Shown here piece by piece: positions 33,002 to 46,580 of a stretch of 64,000 nt of DNA. The notes below the pieces were generated by a model. It was given only the letters and a program-made list of their open reading frames with translations. It was not told where the DNA came from and did no database searches. The DNA comes from Strongyloides papillosus (taxonomy: Eukaryota; Nematoda; Chromadorea; Rhabditida; Strongyloididae): assembly GCA_005656395.1 (NCBI GenBank), contig SRSI01000031.1, forward strand, positions 620,001 to 684,000. The letters run 5' to 3'. Numbering within the stretch: the stretch's first letter is position 1; every line of letters begins with the position of its first letter. A program made the position numbers and the translations under genes.

Positions 33002-36000
33002 GTCTCTCTGCTTCTTACGATTCCAAATATTTTTATAGAATCTTAATTATAAGCAGAGAATATAATATAAATATGTATAAATATTTCTATAATATTAATT
33101 TTACAGTTTATGATATATTGTTTAAAAAAATGGAAAGTAATGATTTATACATATATGATATTATAGAATAGTCAATTATTTTAATAAGTGAAAGTATACA
33201 ACGTATAATGCATAAAAGAATACTTAATAGCTTGATCTTAATCTTAATAGGTCATATTTTAACTCCACCTTCCCATATTTAAAGAAGCATTTTAGAACCT
33301 TTTAACTACAAAATTACAACGGCCAGATGCCGTTAGTAGCAGAAATGTCAGGATAAAAATAAAAAACAGAAAACATTTAAATGACATGATCTACTCTTAA
33401 AGACATAAAAAATAAAATAAGACGTTAGGGAAAATTTATAGAATGACCTTTATGTTAATAGTAAAAATAATTTTATCATAATAAGCTATTATTTTAAGAG
33501 TAATCCTGAAATAAAGACAAACTATTAAAATGAATAACCTTTCTCTCATTTTTATATATAGTTGAAACATTTTTTACTACATTCATTTTACACTTTTATT
33601 TGATGAAAAGAAGGCTATCGTTATCATTTTGTGATTTCGTAAATTTATTGCAATTATTATGTTACCTATTAATTAAACATGCATTAACATAAAATTTATA
33701 GTTTCTACAATCATTTTCGATGAAAAATTTCTTAGTAGTTTTTACTGTATTATATAAATATATACACATATAATTTTTGTAATTACATTAAATATCTAAA
33801 AATTATAAATAAATGTAATGAAAGAAAATTAAACAAAAGTAGTTAATATAAAAAAACCTATATAAGGAAATGTGTTTGAATAAAAGAATAATGTTAATTT
33901 ATAAAAAATATAATGAATGTATAGTAATAAAAAATGATAGTAATTTTTGCTTCTAATATAATATGATTAAAATAACTCTGAGTGCAAAGTTAATAATAAT
34001 AAACTATTTCTGGCATTCTTTATCGTATGTGAGGACAGATTAATAGGGATATCTAGGTATACCAATACATAAGACAATTTAAACCATTTAGCTGTTTTGA
34101 ATAATTTTAAAGAGACAATCTCTTGGCCAGCGGTATTTTTGTTTTAACCGTCCCTATTAACTTTAATTTTATATCCACAGATCTTTTTAATGTTAGTGTA
34201 TGTGTAAGGACAAAACAGATAGATAATTTAGTAATGTATAATGTTGATATAAATAACTTTATATTCTCCTAGTCAACAGAAGGATAATTAAACTAGAAGA
34301 CCCATTACAATGGTGTAATATATACAAGATATCATATATAATGATTTGATTGATAAATATTAAAAAAATTAGGAAAAGAATTTACTAGAATGTCAAATTA
34401 TTTTTCCTCTACATTAGGTAAATAGTTGAAGATGTGTAAATTTTATATTATAAAAAATATCATATCTAATGATAATATATTATTAAAACAAGATATATTC
34501 TTTAAAACTTTTATAATACCAATTTTTAGGAGGAGAAACATTAAGTATAGATAATTTTTATGTACTATATTTTAAATGAAAATATATATTTAATCAATGT
34601 AGAGTAGTTTTAATTGTAATAAAGTAAATCATTATTACATTTTAAACTATTAAGAAGATCAATATGCCAAATGGTGGAATGGCAAAGAATAAGTAATATG
34701 ATTGGAAGATAAGAATGCTTATATAAATTTGGAAAGGTATTATTGTATAATATTACACTTTTTGTTATTCTTCTTAATAAATTTTACCTTTGAAATATCA
34801 TACAGAAGAGATCATTTGAAGAATGATGATTTATTTCTCCAAGTTCGTAAAACCAATATTTGTTTAAATCATATCATTATACATAATATTTTGACTCAAT
34901 ACCATTATCATTCTTTTATTGACAAATAAAGTCTTTGATCAAGCACTAATAAATTTGTTTCTTAAACAACATACAATTTTATAATATAAGAATATGATCA
35001 AATATAAGTAAATTATTTGGAAGAAAAGTGGCCCTTAGAATATGTTATAAAAATGATATTTACAACTTTTTCTAAACTGGTAATTAAAGCCTAAATGAAC
35101 TATTCTGTAAATTTTATTTTCAAAGTGCAGTTTTTTTTTGCAAAAAAATATCTATATTCTCTTGTTTATAAAAAATAATTATACTGTATATGAAGAAAAG
35201 GAAAAAACAATTTATATTATATAATTTTACTTTTATTTTACAATGCAAGTATGATGATGTCTTTTAAAATAACTATTACTATAAAATAAATTGCTTTAGT
35301 AATTTTTCCTTTATTTTTTGGTACAAAAAATTTTAAATTTGGTATATATTCTTTTGTTTTCCAGAACACATATATATAATGTAAAGAATAATTTGCCAAA
35401 TAATTGAAAAATTAATTGTAATTGTATTATAATGATTATTTAAAAAAGTACAAAAATTGATTAAATTTTTAATTTTGTTGATGCAATGATTATATCAAAT
35501 TCAACAAAGTGTAATATTTATTTTTGAAATATTAAACCATACTTGGTTTTTGTTCTTGTTCTTTCTCACAACAAATAAAAGCCAGAAAATTAAAATTTGA
35601 TTTATTAAAAATTGTTATCCATTTACTTTGACACTTTCTTAACTGTTCTTATTCAAGAATATTTTTAATATATAAAAATTAAATATAAATAAACATTTTT
35701 TATCACATAAAAACATGTTTCAATAAATAAATAGGAAAATTATAAATGTCAATTTTATAATTTTTATAAAAAAAAGCATCATTACTGTTATTATTTTAAT
35801 TTAATGTAATTTCTTTTAACTTTTAACATCTACAATAAATAATTTATTTTTCTAAATTTATAATAATATATTTTATCAGATAAAACGGTATTTTTAAAAT
35901 ATTATTATAACAGTTTAAATAGTTAAATAAATTTTTTAGAATCATGTCTTGTTATAAAATGCCATGGTTAATATTTAATTATTCACCATAATCTTACATA

Positions 36001-37970
36001 ATTTTAAATTTTAACCAACATTTTTTTAGTGTATTTTAACATTTTTAGTGAAAAAATAACAATTAAATCTCTGTCTTTAACATAATTGTGCATTAGTATT
36101 CCGTAAAAATATATTTTTTTAACAAATTCACATCTTTGTGATAAATTTTTTTATTTGGGAAAACTTTTTTTATGATAATCAGCATATTTTTAGTGTAAAA
36201 TTATTTATAATATTTTTATTTTTTTTTGTTATCATTAATATAATATTGTAGACTTTAACTTTTTCTTTATGATTATTGAGGTATTCAAAAAAAAATAACT
36301 ATCAAAAGTTTTCCTAATCTATATATAGAGCATGTTACGTAGTGAATATTATTTTTTAGAGAATAAAAAATAAGTTCGCCATAAATCTTTTTCTATGAAC
36401 CATAAGGTTTAGTAAATAAATCATTGTTAAGAATATAAACTAATATAATTTTTTATAAAAAGACGTATTTAAATAAATTAATAACAATTTCATATACATA
36501 CACTAATCTTTCAAATTTTTTGTTTATCATGCTTTCCACTATCCATTATGAACCGTCAAAACAGATTAGTTGCTATTTTTAATGACTTTCTGAATATGAT
36601 GTTTTATTAATTTTCTTATAATAAGACAATCATAATTTAATTTTTTATTGTTTAAATTATGTTATTTTTTTATACCATTATGACGTTTATCACATTAAAA
36701 AGTTTCTCTGTAATTAATATTTTGAAGTGTTTTATGTCAATTATGTTTCGTCTATAAAAAATTTTACTAGTAATTTCTTGTAGTACCATTAAAACCTTTA
36801 AAATATTAAAAATTTTGTACCCATGGTTGTGAACTTTTTATTTTTGAAAAATAACTTGTATTTCCTTTTTAAAAAGTTTTTATTTTAAAAAAAATTTATT
36901 ATTTTTAATTTGCTAAATTATAAATTTTTTTCTGATATAAAAAAAATTATTTTTATTAGTGTTAATATTAGGAAAAAAAATTATCATATATTATTAAATG
37001 AGTATTTAATAGAGAAGATTAATTTTAACTATATAATTAAAGTTAAAAAAAATATTTTTAGAAAGCTAAATTCATAATACAAATAAAAAGGATGTATATA
37101 TGCCATAAATATTGCAATATATATGCAGATATATAAATTTAATGAGTATTAATTTAATAAATTATCAATAATTGCTTTCATTAAAATTTATACAAATTTT
37201 AATATTATTATTAAAAAATTTTATAGGAATTTTGCAGAAATTTGTTTATGAAACATCAAGATGTATATTGAGGCAAGTTTTTTAGTTATTAAAAAACTTA
37301 TTACATTGAAAACTAAATAAAATATTAAAAAAACAAAAAGTATTCTTAATCTTTCTTTAGAAAATGGATTATTTACAAAAGTTAATAAAAACATTTAATC
37401 ATTTCGTATTACCATGGTATTGTTTTTTTTCCTATATAGTAAAACTTTTGTTTTTATTACTTAAAATAATAATTGAAATTAAAAATATATAATTTAAAAA
37501 TTTTTATTGTTATAAGAAATGACACAAAAATATAGTTCTAATATATTTAAAAATATACAAACCATTTAGCCAATTTAATTTTCATTATGTATGAACGATG
37601 ATGTGCTTTTGTAAACTTGCACTTATGTATCCATATTTAATTTCAATAACGTTTTAAAGTTGTTTTTACTATTCTTCTAATAAACGCAATACACATGTAA
37701 TATATTTAATCATTTAAAATATATAATTTTCCTATAAATTAAAAAAAAGTAATAATAGAATTTTTGCAATATCAACATTTTTATTTTTTATATCCTTTTT
37801 TTCATGCTAATTAATATCATCATCTTAATATATAATTCAATGTTGAAAATATACATGATATCGCCACATTATTAATTATTTTGTAGAATTTTTTAAATAT
37901 AGTATAAAACAACATATTTTAAAATATATGATATTTTTTATAAAAAAAAACCTACTATTATTCTACTGTG
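33002..37970. other. Long intergenic region between divergent lam-1 and GPCR genes
   Basis: About 5 kb, AT-rich, probably carrying both promoters. No coding gene is supported. An AACGGC/GCCGTT mini-hairpin near 33317-33335 and the inverted repeat listed at 34040-34160 are the only structures noticed. Confidence 0.5.
34040..34160. repeat. Small inverted-repeat unit (121 bp)
   Basis: TTAATAGGGA at 34040-34049 faces TCCCTATTAA at 34151-34160. Inside is a second hairpin AAGAGA-CAA-TCTCTT (34110-34124). It could be a tiny MITE or a structured RNA. No target duplication is obvious. Confidence 0.35.
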
Positions 37971-39301
37971 ATGAAAGAAACGTTTTATAAGTTTGTAAAT
38001 GCTGTAAATGAAGCAATATTTTCTAAAAATGATTATAGGTTAGCTATAAAAATTGGATTTATATTATTATTCATTATAGTTACTTTTTTAGTGGCTTACT
38101 TGTACTTTACATTCAACTTTTATTATGTATAATTGGTATATTTTTGAATCTCATTTGTATGGTAGTCTTTTTTTCAATGAAAACAGATGGATATTATAGA
38201 AAAACTTCTTATTTGATAATGATTGCTTCATTGAGCTTCTTTAATTGTATCCAATTATTTTTATCGATATTTGTTATAATATTACCGGCAGGAGAAATGG
38301 TATGTTTGAAAAAGAAACTTCATAAAATATTTATGTTCATTTTTTAGTATATTATTCAAAAAGAAAATATGAATGCTTTAGAAAAATTAAGAATTTTCAA
38401 TTCCTATACTTTACCATTAGGTTATCCATTTGTTATGATGGCAAATTATTGCTCTATATGGATAATGACATTGATGTGTGCACAAAGGTATCAAGGATTA
38501 CTACCTGCAGGACATATATTAAAATCAAAATTAATTTTTTTAAAAAATAGTAAAAAAGTTATTATTATAACTTGTTTATTTGCATTTGCTCTTAATATAG
38601 TAAGATTTTTTGAATTTACATGGGATGGTAATAATCTGATTAAAAGTAAAGTATATGGTTTTTGGTATATACTCATTATGGAGGTAATAATCTATGGAAT
38701 ATTTGTTTACATAATACCACTTCTACTTTTATTATGGTTTAATTTTAACAATTTAAAATTAGTTGCTTTTAAAAACTGTCCTCAAAAAAATACATCTGTT
38801 GAATATAGAACAATAATGATGACATTTATTATTTTCGTTTTTTTTATTTTACTGACAACAATGTCTGCTACACTTCGCCTCACAATGATATTATTTGGTT
38901 CATGGTTAGGTAGTCAAGCATTTGAAACCTTAATGGATATTAATAATCTATTAATTAATGGTAATGCTTTCGTCATCCCGATAGTTGTTATAATTTTTAC
39001 CAGAGGTTTCAAAGATCTTTTTTTTATGGTAAAACGTGCACCATCACCAGACGATCCTTATGTACCAATAACAATGAAATTAAACAAAAGAAAAGATAAC
39101 AAAGAGGAAAAAAAAGTATTTTGTTTTCACTTAAGTGATTGGCTATATAAAAGACAAGTTTTACATACACAGCCTGATTATTATAATGTGGGAAGAAAAA
39201 AAGATACATATGAAGAAAACCGTATATTGAAGTATCAAATACAATGTTCTTTAAATGCAAATACGTCTCTAGTCGAAGATTCTAGTTCTAATGTAGTTTA
39301 A
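37971..39301 (+). CDS. FMRFamide-receptor-like GPCR (frpr type)
   Basis: Exons 37971-38038, 38092-38299 and 38348-39301 (introns 53 and 48 bp) are in phase and give 409 aa. The first two exons restore TM1 (LLCIIGIFLNLICMVVFF) and TM2. The third holds TM3 (YPFVMMANYCSIWIMTLMCAQRY, where AQRY replaces DRY), TM4 followed by NIVRFFEF, which matches the N-x-x-RFFE signature of nematode FMRFamide peptide receptors, then TM5-TM7 with NNLLINGNAFVIPIVV in place of NPxxY. The intracellular tail (about 110 aa) is rich in Lys and Ser. By family it is a neuropeptide receptor in the plasma membrane coupling to G proteins. The exact subfamily (frpr or the related Srw group) is not resolved. Confidence 0.8.
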
Positions 39302-39401
39302 AAATTGTACTTTTTATTTTTACATGATTAATAAATTATTAAATTCATCTGAGAAAAAAAAGAGAATTATTATTAGAAAATTCTTAGAAATTGAAGTATG
39401 T

Positions 39402-41501
39402 CTATGGAGATATTGTTACTTTCTTTTTTGTACTATTACTAATTTGATCATCATCTAGTACTTCATTAATATCATCTTCGTTGACATCAAATTCTCCCTC
39501 TTCTTCTATATCATCAAATGTTTCAATTCTACTCTCTAGGACGTTATTTAAAGCGTTAGCTCTATTTTCAGCTAATTTAAGATCACTTTTAACTGACTGA
39601 ATGGTTGCAGTCATTATAGATATTTCTAATTCCAAATTATTTATTTTATTCTTATTATCAAGATCTTGTTTGGAAAAACGAGAAATTTCTTCATTAAGTA
39701 GGGAAATCTTCTCCAATAACTGTTTTCTATCCAATCTTTCTTTGTCTAGAGTATTTTTACTAGATTCATGTAATGAAATATATTTCTCAATTTCATCACA
39801 TTTCAAATTATTCATTGCTGTTAAATGCTGATTAAGACCATGTTCTAATTCCAATTTACTTTCAAGTTCCTTAACTTTTAACTCCATAATGCAATACTTG
39901 TGCTTATCAACACAATTTTTAGTATGATAATTAATGTCACTACTCATGCTTTGAATTTCATCTTGGAGTCTCTTTATGGTACTGTTAAGATCTTGTATTG
40001 TTTCGCACATTTCATTTTTAAGAATATTTTCTTCTTTTTTATCTTCAATTAGTTGTTTAACTTGACTTGTTAGTTTATAAACTTGTTCATTAAGAAGTGT
40101 AACTTCATGTTCTGATGATGCAAGATCTTGTTTCAATTGACGATTCCTATTTTCAGCTGTATTTTTAGATGATATTGCATTTTCATATTGTGTTTTAATA
40201 TCAGCTAACTCCATTTCTAACGATACATTAGTTTTTTTAGTAATTGTTATTCTGTGTTCCGCATCTTCCAATAAAAGTTTGTACTTTGATAATAATTTTT
40301 TTGAATCACTATTTTCTCTTTCATGTGCAAGAAGTGCTTCTTTATCACGAAGTAAAGTTAAAAGATTATTATACTCAAATTTATAATTTGATTGTCGCAT
40401 CTCATTTTCAGAATGTTCTGACTCGAGAACTCTAACTTTTTCTTCTAATAATTTGTTTTGATTGGAAAGTCCCTTATTACTATTATTTAAATCTTCAATT
40501 TGTTCCTCGAACATTTTTTGTCTTTTATTATACTGATGACGTAAGTCACTAATTTCACTTTCTCTTTGTTCCATCTCCCTACTTATTTGATTTTTCATTT
40601 TTTCAATTTGTAACATTAGTCTATTATTATTTTGATTAAGGATATCATTTTTTTCACAAGTCTCCTCTAATTCATCTTCCAACTCCTCTACTTTTTTTTC
40701 TAACTCTCTCTTGCATTGTAAATTATCGCTTGTAAGATCATTTGTTGAACGAGATGCAACAGACAATTTTAATTCATCAAAGTCTTTACGAAGCTTAGAA
40801 TTATTTAGACGGAGTTCACTATTTTCATTTTTTAAAGCCTAAAATTAAATAAATGATTACTAAATATTTTATGTGAAGGTAAGAAAATTTTACCTGTAAC
40901 TCTGATCGCTGTTTTTCGAAATTTCTGTTTAAATCATTCCTTTGTTTAGAAATATTTTCCTTTTCCTTCAAAACATTTTCAATTTTCTCTTGACATTTCT
41001 TCTCTAATTCATTTACAGATTCTTGTTTTTTAACTAACATCGTATTGGTACTTTGAACATTATCAAGTTCTCTCCTTACATCATCCAATTCAGCTTTCAA
41101 TTTTTTTATTGTTATTTTATAATTCAATTCATTTTCACGAAGTTCATTTAATTCTTCCATAATACTATTATTAACAACCTCTGTAGGTGTTGGAGAAGTA
41201 CTATTAATACCACTTTCAGTAATGGATGATGATTCTAAAATAAAATAAGATTTAAGATAAATAATATAATATTTAATAATAATTTTGTTTATTTTTATCT
41301 TTAAAATTTTTTGTAAATATAAATATAATATTAATGTATACCTGTAGAAGATTGACTTTTATTATAATCAGCAATTAAGGATAAATCAAATTCGGAATTA
41401 TTTTCTCTTTTATAAGGAAAAAAATTCTCATATCCATTGTATACATTACCACTTTTAGTGTGGCAATAAAAATAAAATTCACGTAATGATTTTGATGTCA
41501 T
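39402..41501 (-). CDS. Headless isoform of the myosin XVIII-like gene (alternative first exon)
   Basis: Inside the 954-bp intron that follows the motor exon there is an open segment 41342-41501. It starts with ATG and encodes 53 codons plus one base, ending in ACAG|GTATAC. Both this exon and the motor exon leave one overhanging base, so either can join exon 40894-41234 in frame. The product would be 645 aa: a unique N-terminus (MTSKSLREFYFYCHTKSG) fused to the coiled-coil tail without PDZ or motor. No acceptor precedes its ATG, which fits a first exon with its own promoter. It could instead be a separate tail-only gene and the motor a second one, but the phase match argues for one locus. Confidence 0.6.
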
Positions 41502-44500
41502 TACGAAAAAAGTATAAATTTATATTATAATAACTTTTTTCAAAATAATTTAAAATATTTATCGTATATAAGACTATAAATTTTATAATATAATAGAAAT
41601 TTTATTATATAAATATGTGAAAAACTTCTTTATTCTAACCAATACAAGTATATATTTAAGAAGCAAATGATGTTAGTTTTATAGAGAGAGTAATATTTTT
41701 ACTATGGAATACTTATAAAAAAAATGTTAAAGTGTTAAGTAGAAAAAAAAACTACAATAAGATAAAAATATTTTTGTATTATTTTCTAAAATCATGATAA
41801 AAAAACAAAACATGCTTGTTACACTTTATATTAGAAAACACTATCATTTAATCTTTCAAGAAGATTATCTACTGTTTGAAAATTTTAAGAAACTAGTGTA
41901 TTTTTAAAATCAAAATAATAGATTTGGAGAAATTATTAAATAGACAGAGTAGAATTGTTGTCATAATAAAAGTTTTCTACAAAATTTAAAATTAAGGACA
42001 ATGCCTTTATGTATTTAGAAATGTCAATATAACTCTTTATCGTAATTATCATCTTACCTAATTCTGTAGAAGGATAGAAACTTTGTTATAATTAACATTA
42101 CGGAAAATTTAATTAAAGATTATTATCATTATTAATACAAATAATTTATAGAATAAATTATTAAATTTTATATTATATGTAAACTTACTCTTTTGTATAT
42201 CTTTAAATTCTTGAAGTGCCACTTCCAGTACATTTTTCTCATCCATTACTCCCTGGAGAGCTTTATGTATATCATCTGAATTTTGCATTTCCATTGATAT
42301 TTGCATCTCCAATTCAGCAATTCTTTCTTCAAGCTTGATTTTACTCAATTTTAAAGAACAATTTTCATTTTCTAAATTTTTAATTTTTAAAGCTTCCTCA
42401 GTAACTTGTTTCTCATGTTGCATTACACCTAATAGTGGCTTAACATTATAAAATAATTTAATCCATGGATCATTCTTTGTTAATTTGTACTTAGAATAAT
42501 TTTTTTGTATAACACTAATTGCTGACTCTTTAACTTCATTTTCTTTTCTTTTAATATTGTAAACATATGCTTTACACATTCTCTGAAATTCAATCATTGT
42601 TGATGAAAGCATGGTATCCCTCTTCTCTTCAAGCATATTAAGAACATCAGACTTTAGAAGTAAATTTGACATCCCAAAACGATAAACATTCTCTGGTAAA
42701 TTTATTAAAGTAAAAAGATTTCTTATACAAACACGATCGTCACAAATATCATTGTAGTTACCATCATCTTTAAGAAGACAATTAAAACGTCTACGAAAAT
42801 TGATATAAATCATCCTTTCAGGGAAACTATTATTATATCCTCGTACCAACTCAAGAATAAAAATAGCTTTTAATTGTTTTCTTACAAAACAAACATCCAT
42901 AACATCATTCATTGATGGTTTGTAATTTTTATCATTTCCATTCATTCTACTATTGTTAAAAGTTGTTTTAATAAATGGAGCTATACAATGAATCATATAT
43001 ATCGATGACATTCGTAAAATACAATTTATAACACCATCCACCTGACACACAATACTCGAAAAATAACCAGAACCATACTTTAGATTTCCCGATTCAGTAT
43101 TAATTGCTTGTGTGGCTCTTCTCATCCTTTGAACATTCGAATCAGAATTTGGACGAAGGATAGGTAAAAATAAATTAGAAAAATCTTCATTTTTGATAAC
43201 AATTAATCGTAGGAATGGTAAAACAGCGTTAGCCGATTTTGATGGTTGTACTCTCCTACACCAACCATCAGCATTATATTTTGTTTTAAAATTGTCAAGT
43301 AAATGACTTAGTATAAATACTTTTTTATCTTTACCTCGTCTTATAATAGTAGAGTTATCATAATGTAAATGTATTCGATTTACAAATCCAATATCACTAC
43401 CACCCGGATACATTGATTCTTCCTCAACTAATGCAATTAATCCTTTCTTTTTATTACTTCTAGCCTGAATATCTGCGGTTTTTGATGATGTATCACGGGT
43501 ATCAAAAAGCCTTGTTATATGTGATGGACTAATAATAGGTCCATTTAGTTCAACATCGTCAATCTCCTGACTCGTATAAAATTCAGCAGCATTCTTAAAA
43601 TGAACATCATATGATAATTCTAATATTCTCTCATTAAAATAATTATTAATAAAATCAGATAAATCACTAGAAATATCCATATTTGTTAAACTTATATGAT
43701 TATTGTATCCAGGATAATCCAATAAAGTAATAAAAGTTGATGAATTTTTAGGTGTAAATACTTCATTAATATGTCCAACAATAGAATTGAACATCTCTTG
43801 ATATAATGTTTTTATAAAACTTCCCAGAGCATCTGTACCACTTTGATTTTTATTTGACATTTTAAAACGATCCATTAAAGATGAGACGGCAGGTTTTTTA
43901 TCATTATTTAAAGATCCTTTAAAAATAACTTCATACAAATCATTAACGGATACATTAAGAAGTTTTCCTGCATACTCAGCATTGGAAACATTAACAAAAT
44001 TTGAACGATTACAATCACCTATTGTTGCGGATGCTTGATATAAGTGAAATATTGCTCCAAGGATTTTATAAATCCCTAATTTTTTACTTTCATCAAATTT
44101 AGTATTAAGGAATACTTGTTGTAATTTTTCCCATGTAAAGACACTATCTATATCATTAGTATTATTTCCTCCCAATAATTTGGGCTTATCAATTTTATCT
44201 AAAAATAATTGATCACGTAATTCGTTCGGCATTTGATTGTAAAATAATGAACATATATGGAAAGTGCCTAAAGTATTCGTAGAAGCTATTAATTTCTCTG
44301 TATCTAGTAGAAAGGTCTCAATTTTCAAACCGGACATTGTTCCATTATTTTCTATTGGTATTGACAATAATTTGACATAATTTGTTGAAGATACACTAAA
44401 CATTGAGGGACTATTACCAAATATATCTAGTAGACATATGGCATCATTAATAATAGTTGGATTAAAATTTTTTGACCATGTTCCAACATTAATAAGATAT

Positions 44501-45483
44501 TCAATAAAACAGGATATTTGGTAAGATTTTCCACTACCTCTTCCTCCTGTAAAAACAATTCCCTGAGAACGTCCTGTTGATTGAATATTCCTTAATACTT
44601 GTTGAGCTTTAGAATATATGTGTGGTGGCATATCATTTCTCCTTACACCTTTAATTTTTGGTATTAAACGTTTCAAATCATTATCACTATTAATATCCTC
44701 CTTTAATATTGCAATTAAATTCCTCGTCCCAGCATCAGTATAATTTAATCCAGCTCCTAGACGTTGTCTAATATTATGAAGAATAGTTGTATCATTAATA
44801 TATTTCAAATTAGCAACATCATTTATTCCATTAATAGTATGAGGGTTAGCTTTATCAATATCACTCTCATCAACAACTAATTCTTTACCACCAACAAGTA
44901 CACGAACTCTTCCATTTTCCATTCTTTCTTTTAACTCACACATAATATATCCATTTTTATGTGACAACCAAAACTGATTATTTTCTGGTATATTTTTATA
45001 TTCAGTGGCATCCAAACTTGATTGAGTTAAATTTAAGTCATTATTATCTACATTTTCACTATCATCATCAAAACCTTTTATATCAGCCAATTCAGGTATA
45101 TTTTCAACAATCAATTCTATTGTGTCACTATTCATATTCTTCAACATATTGTCAAGTACCCTAAAATTCATCTCACGAACATCAATATTATTTATTGCCA
45201 ATAAGATATCACCAGGGTATATTTTGTAATGGAATTCCTCTACATGTGGTGGACCAACGCAACCATCTGTCGGTTCCAGGAGAACTGATTGTTTTAATTT
45301 CCATTGACTGTTTTTATCAGGCACCTGAATTCTCCTCCATCGAAAGCCATAACCATTTATTTCTGATAATGATAATATAACATTCCTTCGTGAGGCTTTC
45401 ACTGAATCGAGTGCTGGTAATTGTAAACCATAAAAATTGAATGATGAATTTTGAGAACTATTCAATGTTTCATTATTAATCAT
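39402..45483 (-). CDS. Unconventional myosin heavy chain, class XVIII-like
   Basis: Exons 42189-45483, 40894-41234 and 39402-40838 stay in phase and give 1690 aa. The order is a short N-terminus, a PDZ-like domain (about 25-125, with GYGFRWR and YPGDILLAINNID), an SH3-like region with HTINGINDVANL, a myosin motor, one IQ motif (AISVIQKNYSKYKL, followed by PWIKLFYNVKPLLG), and a long coiled coil of about 600 residues with an acidic end. PDZ plus motor plus myosin-II-like tail defines class XVIII. The motor is degenerate: the P-loop is GGRGSGKS where GESGAGKT is usual, and switch II reads LDYPGY instead of DxxGFE. Weak or no ATPase is therefore likely, as known for this class; it may act as an actin tether. 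The start at 45483 lies 8 nt after a TTATAG acceptor, so trans-splicing or an upstream exon is possible. Confidence 0.8.
41502..42188. promoter_or_regulatory. Candidate internal promoter in myosin intron
   Basis: AT-rich intron sequence between the motor exon and the alternative first exon. It would contain the promoter of the headless form. No specific site was identified. Confidence 0.35.
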
Positions 45484-45491
45484 ATCACAAT

Positions 45492-46580
45492 CTATAATAA
45501 TATACAAGTTTATTAAACCAATAATTATAGATAAAAAATAAAACTAAAAAGCATATATATGATAAGGACAATAATACAAATAAAGTAATTGATACTTTAT
45601 CAGAAATGACCATAGAAATGGAAGATATAAAATAACAGGAGTATTAAAAGTAAATTGTAGCTATTGTATTATTTAAAATTATTCTATATTGTAAAGTGGA
45701 ATAACAATTTTACGGTAGATTAATAACTTTATCATAAAGTTTAGAAATAAACGATAAATTTTAGATAATATCTATTGTATAATATATACAATTGAGGGTT
45801 ATCAGTGCACAAAAAGATATTACCAATTATATAAATATAATATTAAATTTTTCAGTATAGTGGAGGAAAATAATCTACTATATTTTGATCAATGAAATTT
45901 TATATATTATTTACTATATATAAATATGGACTGTATAGTTATTGAAAGAGAAAAGTGATTTTGTTAAATACCTTTCTATTGTTTATACCATTCAATACAT
46001 ATAATAGAGAATATTTAGAAAAAAAATTACCTCCTTTGTCAAGGAGGCCGTTAGTACATTGTATTTAGAAGTTTACTCAAAAATGAGTTGACAAATTTTT
46101 TTATAATATTCTTTGTAAATAAAAATTTAATGCGATATAAAAGCGCCATTATTATTGTGGAGAGATGTTCTGAATATAAATGTTTGTCTGTATGTAAACT
46201 CGTAACATTAGTAACATTAAACTATTGCCGTTAAAAAGATATCTTATAAATTCAAAGAGAGATGTCATTTAGTTTACAAAATTTTCAATAACTTTATTTA
46301 TAAAATAAAAAAATATAGTTTAATAAAAGATAAGTGATTGAGGAGTGAAACAAACGAAGAAGAATAAATATTACTGACATTTTTCAACGGTTTTACATTT
46401 TATAATTTTGTTGGTAATACCTTAATAGGATGACCTTTATTAAAAAGGTCAAATTAAGTGTTAGAAAATAAAAAAAATACATGTTGTTTCTACATCGTAA
46501 AATTTATTTGTATTATCATGTACAATTTAATTTCACATAATATAAAAATTTGAAATCTGTTACTTATTTCAAGGAAAATG
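45492..46580. other. Intergenic, AT-rich
   Basis: Upstream of the myosin gene and downstream of the CD98hc-like gene. No gene was recognised. A small additional 5' exon of the myosin gene could hide here. Confidence 0.4.

Noticed and set aside
34702..34929. 75-codon frame in the lam-1 to GPCR intergenic region
   Set aside because: It starts with TTG and has neither a domain nor splice or polyadenylation context.
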